Assembly (NCBI RefSeq): GCF_022179065.1
Contig: NZ_BPQD01000003.1
Location: 1-64,000, forward strand
Source of the DNA: Methylobacterium adhaesivum
Lineage (GTDB): Bacteria > Pseudomonadota > Alphaproteobacteria > Rhizobiales > Beijerinckiaceae
Direction of reading: 5' to 3'
DNA: 64,000 bases
Shown: positions 56,679 through 64,000 of the stretch, piece by piece
Layout of the letters: every line of letters starts with the position of its first letter
How positions within the stretch are numbered: position 1 is the stretch's first letter
Program-made: the position numbers and the translations under genes
Notes under the pieces: model-generated
What the model was told of the DNA's origin: nothing
The model's input: the letters and a program-made list of their open reading frames with translations, nothing else
Database searches by the model: none

Positions 56679-57548
56679 TCAGGCCAGTTCCCGCACGAGG
56701 CCTGCCGGAAGGAACAGCCGGGTCTGCGCCTCGATCTCGGCCCGCAGGGCATCGGCGCCGGGGCAGGCCGGGATCACCTCCACGGCCTCGCGGGCGAGGC
56801 GCTTGAGGCGGGCGAGGGCCCCGCCCATGCCGAGGAGGGCTGCGGCGTTGGGCCGGCCGAGGGTGGCGTCGCGGCCGACCGGCTTGCCGACCTCCTCCTG
56901 ACGGCAGGCGACGTCGCGCAGGTCGTCGGCGACCTGATAGGCCTCGCCGAGGCATTCCCCGAGGAGGCGCCACGGCAGGGCCGGTGCGCCGGCCGCCGCC
57001 GCGCCCGTGACGGTGGCGGCGGCGAACAGGGCGCCGGTCTTGGCCTGCTGGTACTCGGAGAGGGCCACGGTGGGCTCGGATTCCCAGGCTTGGCCGGCTA
57101 CGATGCCGTTGGGCGAGCCGACGGCGCGGGCGACGAGGCCGACGAGGGCAGCCAGCCGCTGGGGTGAGCGCGCCGCGCCGCGCGCCAGGGTCTCGAAGGC
57201 CGAGACGATGAGGGCATCTCCCGTGAGCACCGCGAGAGGCTCGCCGAAGGCCGCGTGGACCGAGGGCTGGCCCCGGCGCAGGGGGGCGTCGTCGAAGCAC
57301 GGCAGGTCGTCGTGCACGAGGGAGGCGCAGTGCAGCAGTTCGATGGCCGCCGCCGCCGCGTCCGACGCCGCCGGATCGTCGTCGCCGCAGGCCCGTGCCA
57401 CGGACAGGCAGAGGCGCGGCCGGATGCGGTGACCACCCGGGAACACGGCGTAGCGGATGGCCTCGGCGAGGAGCGGCGGAGCACCGGGGGCCTCTGCGTG
57501 GGCGACGGCGGCGTCGAGGGCACGTTCGATGCGACGGTTGGCATCCAT
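56679..57548 (-). CDS. crtE: Geranylgeranyl diphosphate synthase
   Basis: The 289-residue prenyltransferase has the first Asp-rich motif in LVHDDLPCFDDAPLRRGQPS, the KTGALFAAATVTGAAAAG region, and the second Asp-rich motif YQVADDLRDVACRQEEVGKP. It makes the C20 precursor for carotenoids and the phytyl/geranylgeranyl tail. The ATG at 57548 has a GGGAGAG ribosome site; a start at 57617 would cover the regulatory sites. Confidence 0.95.
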   Translation of the reverse strand: MDANRRIERALDAAVAHAEAPGAPPLLAEAIRYAVFPGGHRIRPRLCLSVARACGDDDPAASDAAAAAIELLHCASLVHDDLPCFDDAPLRRGQPSVHAAFGEPLAVLTGDALIVSAFETLARGAARSPQRLAALVGLVARAVGSPNGIVAGQAWESEPTVALSEYQQAKTGALFAAATVTGAAAAGAPALPWRLLGECLGEAYQVADDLRDVACRQEEVGKPVGRDATLGRPNAAALLGMGGALARLKRLAREAVEVIPACPGADALRAEIEAQTRLFLPAGLVRELA

Positions 57549-57598
57549 CTGACGTCTCTCCCGAATGCTGAGTGTCTTTTTAACTTGCCATTTGAAAG

Positions 57599-57616
57599 TG
57601 TCAGATAATATTGACA
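57599..57616. promoter_or_regulatory. PpsR/CrtJ-type site in the crtE/crtD divergent promoter
   Basis: TGTCAGATAATATTGACA is a TGT-N12-ACA dyad with extended symmetry (GTGTCA and TGACAC). It lies 51 bases from the crtE start and 40 from the crtD start. A partial copy sits 26 bases to its left. Confidence 0.7.
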
Positions 57617-57624
57617 CTCGTCAA
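57611..57624. promoter_or_regulatory. FNR/FixK-type site overlapping the PpsR site
   Basis: TTGACACTCGTCAA fits TTGA-N6-TCAA with perfect dyad symmetry. It shares six bases with the PpsR-type site and ends 31 bases before the crtD GTG. Confidence 0.55.
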
Positions 57625-57655
57625 GGTGCGGTTTCGACGACGAAGGAGCCGACAC

Positions 57656-59182
57656 GTGCGGGTGGTGGTGATCGGGGCGGGGATCGGTGGTCTGACGGCG
57701 GCCCTGCGGCTCGCCCATGCGGGCCTCGACGTGACCGTGTTGGAACGGGCCGCGCATCCGGGCGGCAAGATGCGCAGCGTCCCCGTCGAGGGTCGGGCCG
57801 TGGAGGCCGGACCCACGGTGTTCACCATGCGCTGGGTCCTCGACGAGATCTTTTCGGAATGCGGCGCCAGCCTCGACGACCGTGTGGTGCTCAACCCGGC
57901 GGCGATCCTCGCCCGGCATGCCTGGGGGCCGGACGGCCACCTCGACCTGTTCGCCGATCCGCGCGCCTCCCGCGATGCCATCGGGGCGTTTGCGGGGCCG
58001 CGCGAGGCCGAGGGCTACGACCGGTTCCGCGCCCGGGCCGCGGCGGTCTACCGGACCCTCGAGGGGCCGTTCATCCGGGGGCAGCGCCCGAGCCCCTTCG
58101 CCCTCACCCGCCGGGCCGGCTTGTCGGGGCTTGGCGATCTCTGGCGCATCCAGCCCTTCACCACCCTGTGGTCGGCGCTCGGCGACGACTTCGCCGATCC
58201 GCGCCTGCGTCAGCTGTTCGCGCGCTACAGCACCTATTGCGGCGCCTCGCCGTTCCGGGCGCCCGCGACGCTGATGCTCGTGGCCCATGTCGAATCACAA
58301 GGCGTCTGGCACGTGGCGGGCGGCCTCAGCGCCCTCGCCCGGGCGGTGGCGGATCTCGCCGCCGAGCGCGGCGCGCACCTGCGCTACGGTGCCCACGTGG
58401 CGCGCATCGTCACCGACCGCGCCGGCGTCACCGGCGTGGACCTCGACACCGGCGAGCGCCTCCCGGCGGAGGCCGTCATCTGCAACGCCGACGCGGCGGC
58501 CCTGGCCGACGGTCTCCTCGGCGCCGAGGCCGCGCGGGGTGCCGAGCCGGTTGCGCCGGGCGACCGCTCCCTCTCGGCCGTGACCCTGTGCATGAACGCC
58601 CGCGCCGAAGGCTTCCCGCTCCTGCGCCACACGGTCTTCTTCTCCGGCGACTACGCCGCCGAGTTCGACGGTATCGCCCGGGGACGGCTTCCCGCCGACC
58701 CCACGGTCTATGTCTGCGCCCAGGACCGGGGCGATGTCGCGCCCGGGGAATCCGGGGCCGAACGCCTGCTCTGCCTCGTCAACGCACCGGCGGGCGGCAC
58801 CTTCACCCCTCCGGAGATCGCCACATGCACGAGCGCCCTGCATCGCCGTCTGGGAGCCTGCGGGCTGAGGCTGACGGACACGCCCGCGACGGTGACGACG
58901 CAGCCGGCGGAGTTCGGGGCGCTGTTTCCGGGGACGGGGGGCGCCCTCTACGGCCGGGCCTCGCACGGGTGGATGGCGTCGTTCCGGCGGCCGGGGGCGC
59001 GGACGGCGGTTCCGGGCCTGTATCTGGCGGGGGGCAGCGTCCATCCGGGGCCGGGGGTGCCGATGGCGGCCCAGTCGGGGCGGCTCGCGGCGGACAGGCT
59101 GCTGGCGGACCGGGCCACCGCCCGCGCTTCGACACGCCGGTCGGCCGGGGCGGCTACGTCTGGTGGTATGTCGACGCCCTGA
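57656..59182 (+). CDS. crtD: Methoxyneurosporene dehydrogenase (carotenoid 3,4-desaturase)
   Basis: The 508-residue FAD enzyme starts with GTG (MRVVVIGAGIGGLTAALRLA in effect) after an AAGGAG ribosome site. It has the dinucleotide-binding motif, LERAAHPGGKMRSV, EAGPTVFTMRWVLDEIF and the C-terminal GLYLAGGSVHPGPGVPMAAQ FAD motif. It introduces the 3,4 double bond in the spirilloxanthin pathway. The 3' end overlaps the crtC frame by a long stretch. Confidence 0.94.
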   Translation: MRVVVIGAGIGGLTAALRLAHAGLDVTVLERAAHPGGKMRSVPVEGRAVEAGPTVFTMRWVLDEIFSECGASLDDRVVLNPAAILARHAWGPDGHLDLFADPRASRDAIGAFAGPREAEGYDRFRARAAAVYRTLEGPFIRGQRPSPFALTRRAGLSGLGDLWRIQPFTTLWSALGDDFADPRLRQLFARYSTYCGASPFRAPATLMLVAHVESQGVWHVAGGLSALARAVADLAAERGAHLRYGAHVARIVTDRAGVTGVDLDTGERLPAEAVICNADAAALADGLLGAEAARGAEPVAPGDRSLSAVTLCMNARAEGFPLLRHTVFFSGDYAAEFDGIARGRLPADPTVYVCAQDRGDVAPGESGAERLLCLVNAPAGGTFTPPEIATCTSALHRRLGACGLRLTDTPATVTTQPAEFGALFPGTGGALYGRASHGWMASFRRPGARTAVPGLYLAGGSVHPGPGVPMAAQSGRLAADRLLADRATARASTRRSAGAATSGGMSTP

Positions 59183-60039
59183 GCGACGACGGCCGCCAGG
59201 GGCTGACCATCATCGCCTTCATCGGTTCCGTGTTCTCGCCGTACTATGCGTGGGACCCGAGACGTGACCCGTTCCGGCACTGCGCCGTCAACGTCGTGCT
59301 CTACGGGGAGCGGTCGAACCGCTTCTGCATGACCGAGCGCGGGCGCCGGGCCGTGTCGCGGGACGCCACGCACCTCGCCATCGGTCCGAGCGATCTCGAA
59401 TGGGACGGCACGACGCTGACCATCAACCTCGACGAGGTGACGGCGCCGATTCCCTCGCGGGTGCGCGGCACCGTGCGGGTGCGCCCCACCGGCCTGACGC
59501 CGGGCCCGTTCACCCTCGATGCGCGCGGGCAGCATCGCTGGTGGCCGATGGCGCCGTCCTCCCCCGTCGAGGTCGCGCTCACCGAGCCGACTCTGGCCTG
59601 GAGCGGCACGGCGTATTTCGACACCAACCACGGCGACACGCCCCTGGAGGACGCCTTCACCAGTTGGACCTGGTGCCGGGCCGACCTCAACCAGGGCGCC
59701 GCGATCCTCTACGACGTGCGGCGGCGCGACGGCACCACCCAGAACCTGTCCCTGCGGTTCGATTCCACGGGCGCGCGGCGCGAGATGGACCCGCCGCGCC
59801 CCGCCGCCCTGCCGCCCACCCGCCTGTGGCGCATCCCCCGCTCGACCCGCAGCGACGACGGGCAGGCCCGGGTGGCGCGCACCTTCGAGGACACGCCGTT
59901 CTATGCCCGCTCCCTTCTGGAGACGCGGCTCTGCGGGCAGGCCGTGCGGCCGGTCCACGAGAGCCTCTCGCTGGACCGGTTCAAGAACCCCCTGGTGCGC
60001 CTGATGCTGCCGTTCCGGATGCCGCGCCCGTTGGCGTGA
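58969..60039 (+). CDS. crtC: Carotenoid 1,2-hydratase (hydroxyneurosporene synthase)
   Basis: The conserved CrtC domain begins near 59129 with GGYVWWYVDALSDDGRQGLT and continues with AFIGSVFSPYYAWDPRRDPF, CMTERGRRAVSRD and WSGTAYFDTNHGDTPLEDAF to the end. The enzyme hydrates the 1,2 double bond of the carotenoid end group. No ATG precedes the domain in this frame; the GTG at 58969 is the nearest upstream start noticed and would make the gene overlap crtD by 214 bases. The start is unresolved. Confidence 0.88.
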   Translation: MDGVVPAAGGADGGSGPVSGGGQRPSGAGGADGGPVGAARGGQAAGGPGHRPRFDTPVGRGGYVWWYVDALSDDGRQGLTIIAFIGSVFSPYYAWDPRRDPFRHCAVNVVLYGERSNRFCMTERGRRAVSRDATHLAIGPSDLEWDGTTLTINLDEVTAPIPSRVRGTVRVRPTGLTPGPFTLDARGQHRWWPMAPSSPVEVALTEPTLAWSGTAYFDTNHGDTPLEDAFTSWTWCRADLNQGAAILYDVRRRDGTTQNLSLRFDSTGARREMDPPRPAALPPTRLWRIPRSTRSDDGQARVARTFEDTPFYARSLLETRLCGQAVRPVHESLSLDRFKNPLVRLMLPFRMPRPLA

Positions 60040-60069
60040 CGCGACGCCCTTGGAGCATCCTCCGGCGGG

Positions 60070-60189
60070 TCATACGTTTTCCGCCTGATCCGTTCGGTAA
60101 TGTGGTGACTCGCAGTCTCCCTCTCCTGAAAGGAGAGGGAGACTGTCGCGCCCGCTCGATCCGAAGTGATCAAGCGGACATCGTATCAC
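60070..60189. repeat. Composite palindromic intergenic element after crtC
   Basis: Outer arms (about 60070-60097 and 60162-60189, built on CATACGTTTTCCGCCTGATC and its degenerate complement) enclose a perfect 15-base hairpin (60113-60127 and 60131-60145, loop GAA). The inner core CCCTCTCCT is shared with the element at 39415-39506. The inner hairpin may terminate crtC transcription. Confidence 0.7.
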
Positions 60190-60326
60190 TCCGGTCCGTC
60201 GGCCCGATTCCGCTCGCGATCCGCCCGGATGCCGCGCTTGAGCACCATGAGCTGCCAGATCGCCAAGCCGAGGGCCAGGGCGAAGACGAGGCCGATATCG
60301 AGGGCGGCGAAGAGCGAATCGCTCAC
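60186..60326 (-). CDS. Small single-pass membrane protein coupled to crtB
   Basis: A 46-residue protein starts with GTG overlapping the crtB stop as GTGA, which implies translational coupling. It reads (M)SDSLFAALDIGLVFALALG then LAIWQLMVLKRGIRADRERN and RADGPE: one membrane helix with a basic cytoplasmic tail. I recognise no named family. Its place at the end of the bchDO-crtIB block suggests a role near the pigment-synthesis machinery. Confidence 0.6.
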   Translation of the reverse strand: MSDSLFAALDIGLVFALALGLAIWQLMVLKRGIRADRERNRADGPE

Positions 60327-61465
60327 GAGGCGGCGTGCGACGCACCCTCGGGCGCGAACGCCGGGCTCGAAAAGGTCTCGCGTTCGCGTAGGGCCTCGAC
60401 GAGGTCGAGGACGCGGGCGATCTGGCCGGGCATGTCCCACCAGGCCGGCCCGGTCGCGACCGGTTGGGTGGCCACGGCCTCCACGAGGAAGGCGACCTCG
60501 GGCAGCGGCGGCGCGGCCCGATCGGCCCCGTCGGCGAAGGACGGTATCAGGGCGCGGGCGAGGAGCGCCGCCTTGCGCCGCCCCCCGACCCGGGCGCGGC
60601 TTCCCACCGGGTCGAGGCCCTGACGTTCCAACTCACGGCCGATCTCGGCATAGATGAGCCGGGCCGCGCGGATCGCCGGGCGGCAGGTGTGCGGCAGGCC
60701 CGAGAGTCCCGCCTCCGAGCGGAGGTAGAGAAGGTCGGCGGCCGCCAGCAGGCGGGCGACCACCCCGGCCAGGGCCGGGCTCGGGCGCGGATCGGCCAGG
60801 AACGCGTCCGGGTCGATGCCGGCCTCCTTCAGCCAGTCGACGGGCAGGTAGAGGCGGCCGGCCCGGGCATCCTCGCCGACATCCCGGGCGATGTTGGTGA
60901 ACTGCATGGCGATTCCGAGGTCGCAGGCCCGGGCGAGGACGCCCGGGTCGCGTGACCCCATGATCAGGGTCATCATCGCGCCGACGCTGGCCGCGACCCG
61001 CGCGGCATAGGCCGTGAGGTCGGACAGGGTCGCGTAGCGCCGTCCCTCCCCGTCCCAGGCCAGCCCCTCGATGAGCGCGAGGGGCAGGGCCTGCGGAATC
61101 GCGTGGGCGACGACGAGGTCGGCCAGCGCCCGGTCGGCGGGGGCATCGGCGGGGCGCCCGTCATAGGCGCGCGAGAGGCGTGCGGACAGGCGCGTCACGG
61201 CCGCCGCCCGGGCCCCGGGCGCCACGCAGTCCACGGCGTCGTCGGACAGGCGGCAGAAGGCATAGAGCCCGTAGGCCGGGCGCCGGACCTGGGCCGGCAG
61301 CAGGGCCGAGGCGGCGAAGAAGCTGCGCGAGCCCGCCCGGATGGCGTTCCGGCAAGCCGCCCGGTCGGCTGCGTCGGCATGGGGCGTCGCCCAGAGGGGC
61401 GGTCGGTCGGGTTCCGGCACGGCCCAGAAGGACGGCCTGACGGCCTCAGGCGAAGACACGCGCAT
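60323..61465 (-). CDS. crtB: Phytoene synthase
   Basis: The 380-residue squalene/phytoene synthase family enzyme has RAGSRSFFAASALLPAQVRR, the first Asp motif LSDDAVDCV, and the second motif NIARDVGEDARAGRLYLPVD. It condenses two geranylgeranyl diphosphates to phytoene. The last 60 residues are an extension (VEAVATQPVATGPAWWDMPG). Its ATG lies inside the crtI 3' end (20-base overlap). Confidence 0.96.
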   Translation of the reverse strand: MRVSSPEAVRPSFWAVPEPDRPPLWATPHADAADRAACRNAIRAGSRSFFAASALLPAQVRRPAYGLYAFCRLSDDAVDCVAPGARAAAVTRLSARLSRAYDGRPADAPADRALADLVVAHAIPQALPLALIEGLAWDGEGRRYATLSDLTAYAARVAASVGAMMTLIMGSRDPGVLARACDLGIAMQFTNIARDVGEDARAGRLYLPVDWLKEAGIDPDAFLADPRPSPALAGVVARLLAAADLLYLRSEAGLSGLPHTCRPAIRAARLIYAEIGRELERQGLDPVGSRARVGGRRKAALLARALIPSFADGADRAAPPLPEVAFLVEAVATQPVATGPAWWDMPGQIARVLDLVEALRERETFSSPAFAPEGASHAAS

Positions 61466-62954
61466 CCGGCACCACGGAATCGAGGACTCGGGCAGAGGAG
61501 AGGACGCCGGGGAGCCCGGCGCCCGGATGGGTGCCGGCCCCGACGAGGAAGAGGTTGCGCACCCCCTCCGAGGCGTTGTGCGGCCGGAACCAGGCCGATT
61601 GCGTCAGCACCGGTTCGAGGCCGAAGCCCGAGCCGCGATAGCTCAGGAAATCGTGGGCGAAGTCGTTGGGCGTCGTCACCTTCGACGTGACGAGGGATTC
61701 GCAGAGGCCCGGCATCACGGTCGCCTCGAGATGCCGGGCGATGGCCTGCCGGTAGGGTTCGGCCAGCGCCGTCCAGTCCTGGCCGCCGTCAAGGTTCGGC
61801 ACCGGCGACAGCACGTAGAAGGCGTCGCATCCGGGCGGGGCCAGCAGGGGGTCGGTGGCGGTCGGCCGGTGCAGATAGAGGCTGAAATCCTTCGCGAGGT
61901 GCTTTTTGGTGAAGATGTCGTCGATGAGGCCGCGATAGCGCGGGCCCATCAGGATGGTGTGATGGGCCACGTCCGGATATTTCCGGTTGGTGCCGAAGTA
62001 CCAGACGAACAGGCCCATGGAGGAATGAGCGCGCTTGAGCCGCCCAGCGCTCCACCGACGGGCCTTTCCACCGAGCAATGTCCCGTAGGTGAAAGCCGAA
62101 TCGGCGTTCGACACCACGATGTCGGCCGGAACCGTTTCCCCGTTCGCCAGGGTGACGCCCGTGGCCTTGCCGCCCGTCACGGTGATGCGGGCAACGTCGG
62201 CGCCGCAGCGCAGCGTTCCCCCCTGCCCCCGGATGAGGTCGCACAGGCCGTCGACGAGGCGCCCGGTGCCGCCCATGGCGAAGTGGACGCCCCAGCGCCG
62301 CTCCAGATGGGCGATGAGGCAGTAGATCGCGCTCGCCCGGAACGGACTGCCGCCGATGAGGAGCGGGTGGAAGGAGAAGATCGTCCGCAGGCGCTCGTCG
62401 CGGATGTAGCTGGCTACGAGATCGTAGACGGAGCGGTGGCCGCCGAGGCGCAGCAGGCTCGGCATGATCCGCAGCATGTCGGTGACCGACGAGAACGGCA
62501 CGTGGCCGAGTTCCTCGAATCCGACCCGGCAGATCGCCTCGGACCGGGCCATGAAGGCCTCGTAGCCGGCGACGTCGTCGGGGGAGAATTTGGCCACCTC
62601 CGCCCGCATGGCGGCGATGTCGCCGCTGTAGTCGAAGGTGGCGCCGTCATCGAAGCGAATGCGGTAGAACGGTCGCATGGGCGCGAGGGTCACGTCCTCG
62701 TCCATGCGCCGGCCGCACAGGCGCCACAGCTCCTCGAACAGGAACGGCGCCGTGACGATGGTGGGGCCGGCGTCGAAGGTGAAGCCGTCCTGGCGGTGGA
62801 CGCGGGCCCGGCCGCCGGGCTGCTCAAGGCGCTCCAGCACCGTGATCCGATAGCCCCGGGCGCCGAGGCGGATGGCAGCCGCCAGACCTCCGAAACCGGA
62901 CCCGATCACCACCGCGTGCGGACGGGGATCCTGGTTCGTCGCGGTGTTCGGCAT
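61446..62954 (-). CDS. crtI: Phytoene desaturase
   Basis: The 502-residue FAD enzyme has AVVIGSGFGGLAAAIRLGAR, LERLEQPGGRARVHRQDGFT, FDAGPTIVTAPFLFEELWRL and the C-terminal NLFLVGAGTHPGAGLPGVLS motif. It desaturates phytoene stepwise toward lycopene. The start is uncertain: ATG at 62954 (MPNTATNQD) or 62972; the latter lies within a TGT-N12-ACA site, so I prefer the former. Confidence 0.96.
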   Translation of the reverse strand: MPNTATNQDPRPHAVVIGSGFGGLAAAIRLGARGYRITVLERLEQPGGRARVHRQDGFTFDAGPTIVTAPFLFEELWRLCGRRMDEDVTLAPMRPFYRIRFDDGATFDYSGDIAAMRAEVAKFSPDDVAGYEAFMARSEAICRVGFEELGHVPFSSVTDMLRIMPSLLRLGGHRSVYDLVASYIRDERLRTIFSFHPLLIGGSPFRASAIYCLIAHLERRWGVHFAMGGTGRLVDGLCDLIRGQGGTLRCGADVARITVTGGKATGVTLANGETVPADIVVSNADSAFTYGTLLGGKARRWSAGRLKRAHSSMGLFVWYFGTNRKYPDVAHHTILMGPRYRGLIDDIFTKKHLAKDFSLYLHRPTATDPLLAPPGCDAFYVLSPVPNLDGGQDWTALAEPYRQAIARHLEATVMPGLCESLVTSKVTTPNDFAHDFLSYRGSGFGLEPVLTQSAWFRPHNASEGVRNLFLVGAGTHPGAGLPGVLSSARVLDSVVPDARVFA

Positions 62955-62963
62955 GTCGGCGAG

Positions 62964-62981
62964 TGTCAACATAACCTGACA
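62964..62981. promoter_or_regulatory. PpsR/CrtJ-type site at the crtI start
   Basis: TGTCAACATAACCTGACA is TGT-N12-ACA with extended symmetry, nine bases before the preferred crtI ATG. It implies a crtIB promoter separate from bchDO. Confidence 0.62.
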
Positions 62982-63016
62982 CTAATCCGCGTCCGCGACG
63001 TGAGGCAAGGCTTGTT

Positions 63017-63913
63017 TTAGGACGCGGCCTCGGCCGGGCTCGAACTGAGCTGGCGGATCACACGGGCGACCGTCTCGGGTGCCTCCTCGTGCGCGAGGTG
63101 GCCGAGGTTGCGCAGCAATTCCACCCGGGCGTGGGGCAGGCGCTTCTGCAGGGCGAAAGCGGTGTCCGGCGAGATCGCCAGGTCGTCTCCACCCACCACC
63201 AGGGTTGTTGGCACGGTGAGTCGAGGAAGCGCGCGGTCGAGGGTGGCCAGATCCCAGTTCGCCATCATGCCGAGCGCCCCGCCGACGTGGCCGGGGCAGC
63301 GGAACAGGCGCCGGTAGAGATCGAGTCCCTGGGCGTCGAGGCGTGAGCCGGTGCCGCGAATCAGGCGCTCCACCGCCGGGCGGTCGGCGGTCCAGGCGAA
63401 GAGTCGCGGGGTGACCGGGTTGAGGAACAGCATCCGGGCGAGCCCCGGAAACAGTACCGCGGCGAGGCCGGGGAACGGCGTCAGGGCGCCGTTGAGGGCG
63501 ACGAGGTGGCGGGGCTCCAACCCGTCGAGGCAGAGGCGGACGAGGAGGGCGGCGCCGGCGGAGTGCCCGACCACGATGTCCGGTGCCACCCCGAGGGTCG
63601 AGAGGAGCTCGCCGATCGCCGCCGCCATGCCGGGCAGGGACAGGCGGGCGGCCGGCAGCGGGTCGGTGAAGCCGTGGCCGGGCAGGTCCGGCGCCACCAC
63701 GAAGAAATCCTGCGCCAGCAGGGGCGCGAGGCCCCGCCAGGAATGGGTTGCCGCCCCGGTGCCGTGCAGGAGCAGGAGCGCGGGGGCGTCCCGACTTCCA
63801 AAGGTCTGGACGTGCCAGGTCAGGCCGGAGGCGGCGACGAAGCGGCTGGCCTCGCGGTGGGGCCAGTCCGCGCCTTCACGCTCCCAGACGGGTCGGTCGC
63901 TCGGCGCGGGCAT
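63017..63913 (-). CDS. bchO: Magnesium-chelatase-associated alpha/beta hydrolase BchO
   Basis: The 298-residue protein has the BchO opening PVWEREGADWPHREASRFVA and GLTWHVQTFG, the fold motif LLHGTGAATHSWRGLAPLLA, the nucleophile elbow VVGHSAGAALLVR and the His in LLRNLGHLAHEE. It accompanies BchD in photosynthesis clusters; its exact reaction is not proven. The ATG lies 10 bases after the bchD stop, so the two are cotranscribed. Confidence 0.92.
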   Translation of the reverse strand: MPAPSDRPVWEREGADWPHREASRFVAASGLTWHVQTFGSRDAPALLLLHGTGAATHSWRGLAPLLAQDFFVVAPDLPGHGFTDPLPAARLSLPGMAAAIGELLSTLGVAPDIVVGHSAGAALLVRLCLDGLEPRHLVALNGALTPFPGLAAVLFPGLARMLFLNPVTPRLFAWTADRPAVERLIRGTGSRLDAQGLDLYRRLFRCPGHVGGALGMMANWDLATLDRALPRLTVPTTLVVGGDDLAISPDTAFALQKRLPHARVELLRNLGHLAHEEAPETVARVIRQLSSSPAEAAS

Positions 63914-63923
63914 GGGTCTGTCC

Positions 63924-64000
63924 TCAGGTCGCCGCCCGGATGGCGGCGCTCATCGCCCCCGCATCGGCGTAGGGCAGCGGGAGATAGCGCCCCCCCATGG
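63924..64000 (-). CDS. bchD: Magnesium chelatase subunit D, C-terminal end (partial)
   Basis: Only the last 24 codons are in the window. They read MGGRYLPLPYADAGAMSAAI then RAAT and stop. GGRYLPLPYADA is the conserved BchD/ChlD end. The gene continues past the window edge. BchD is the AAA+/integrin-like partner of BchI in Mg insertion into protoporphyrin IX. Confidence 0.85.
   Translation of the reverse strand, partial: MGGRYLPLPYADAGAMSAAIRAAT

Noticed and set aside
57565-58968. N-terminal extension of the crtC frame across crtD
   Set aside because: The extension is an off-frame reading of crtD, rich in Gly/Arg/Pro; CrtC homology begins only near 59129.

Overview
The window is GC-rich, densely coded alphaproteobacterial DNA. 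Its content points to an aerobic anoxygenic phototroph of the Methylobacterium type (order Hyphomicrobiales/Rhizobiales): a photosynthesis gene cluster with pufQBALMC, bchCXYZ and spirilloxanthin-branch crt genes, a glycerate 2-kinase of the kind used in the serine cycle, a split three-gene pnt transhydrogenase, and a housekeeping neighbourhood (pyk, DUF1036, DUF1244, gapR, formylglutamate amidohydrolase, rpmJ) typical of that order. The genus is an inference; no rRNA or other marker is present.

Region 1 (1-19.9 kb) is a stress and low-oxygen island. It holds TerB-like, DMT transporter, heme oxygenase and SPW-repeat genes, two universal stress proteins, a P2-type cation ATPase, a CtpA-like S41 protease, a paralogue of the F1-ATPase inhibitor zeta, Hsp20, an HhH/PolX-N protein, small membrane or secreted proteins, a phospholipase A2-like secreted protein, phosphoglycerate mutase, an RMD1/DUF155 membrane protein and a CBS-pair protein. 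Eight exact TTGA-N6-TCAA sites (FNR/FixK type) and one near-match lie in its promoter regions, so the island looks like one oxygen-responsive regulon. It also carries gene remnants (phosphoribosyltransferase, DUF2892) and nearly empty stretches, which suggests flux and erosion.

Region 2 (20-46 kb) is mostly housekeeping: tRNA-Gly and tRNA-Tyr, recJ, pntB/pntAB/pntAA, an aa3-oxidase subunit IV-like protein, an ABC1 kinase, an AbrB-Doc toxin-antitoxin pair with a large perfect operator palindrome, oligoendopeptidase F, an orphan NtrC-type regulator, an L,D-transpeptidase and a DUF882 murein peptidase-like protein. It continues with gapR, DUF1244, an N-formylglutamate amidohydrolase family protein, glycerate kinase, DUF1036, a soluble two-PAS chemoreceptor, pyruvate kinase, an alpha/beta hydrolase, a TPR protein and rpmJ.

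Region 3 (46.3-64 kb) is the photosynthesis cluster. On the minus strand crtE-crtF-bchC-bchX-bchY-bchZ-pufQ-pufB-pufA-pufL-pufM-pufC reads as one tightly packed superoperon making carotenoid precursor, bacteriochlorophyll a, the LH1 antenna, the reaction centre and its tetraheme cytochrome. crtD and crtC read the other way from a shared crtE/crtD promoter. bchD (partial), bchO, crtI, crtB and a small membrane ORF form a second minus-strand block. TGT-N12-ACA (PpsR/CrtJ-type) sites precede bchC, crtE/crtD and crtI. The crtE/crtD site overlaps an FNR/FixK-type site, which could tie pigment synthesis to the oxygen-sensing system of region 1. No crtA, pufX, puhA or bchFNBHLM is present, so the carotenoid end product is probably of the spirilloxanthin series.
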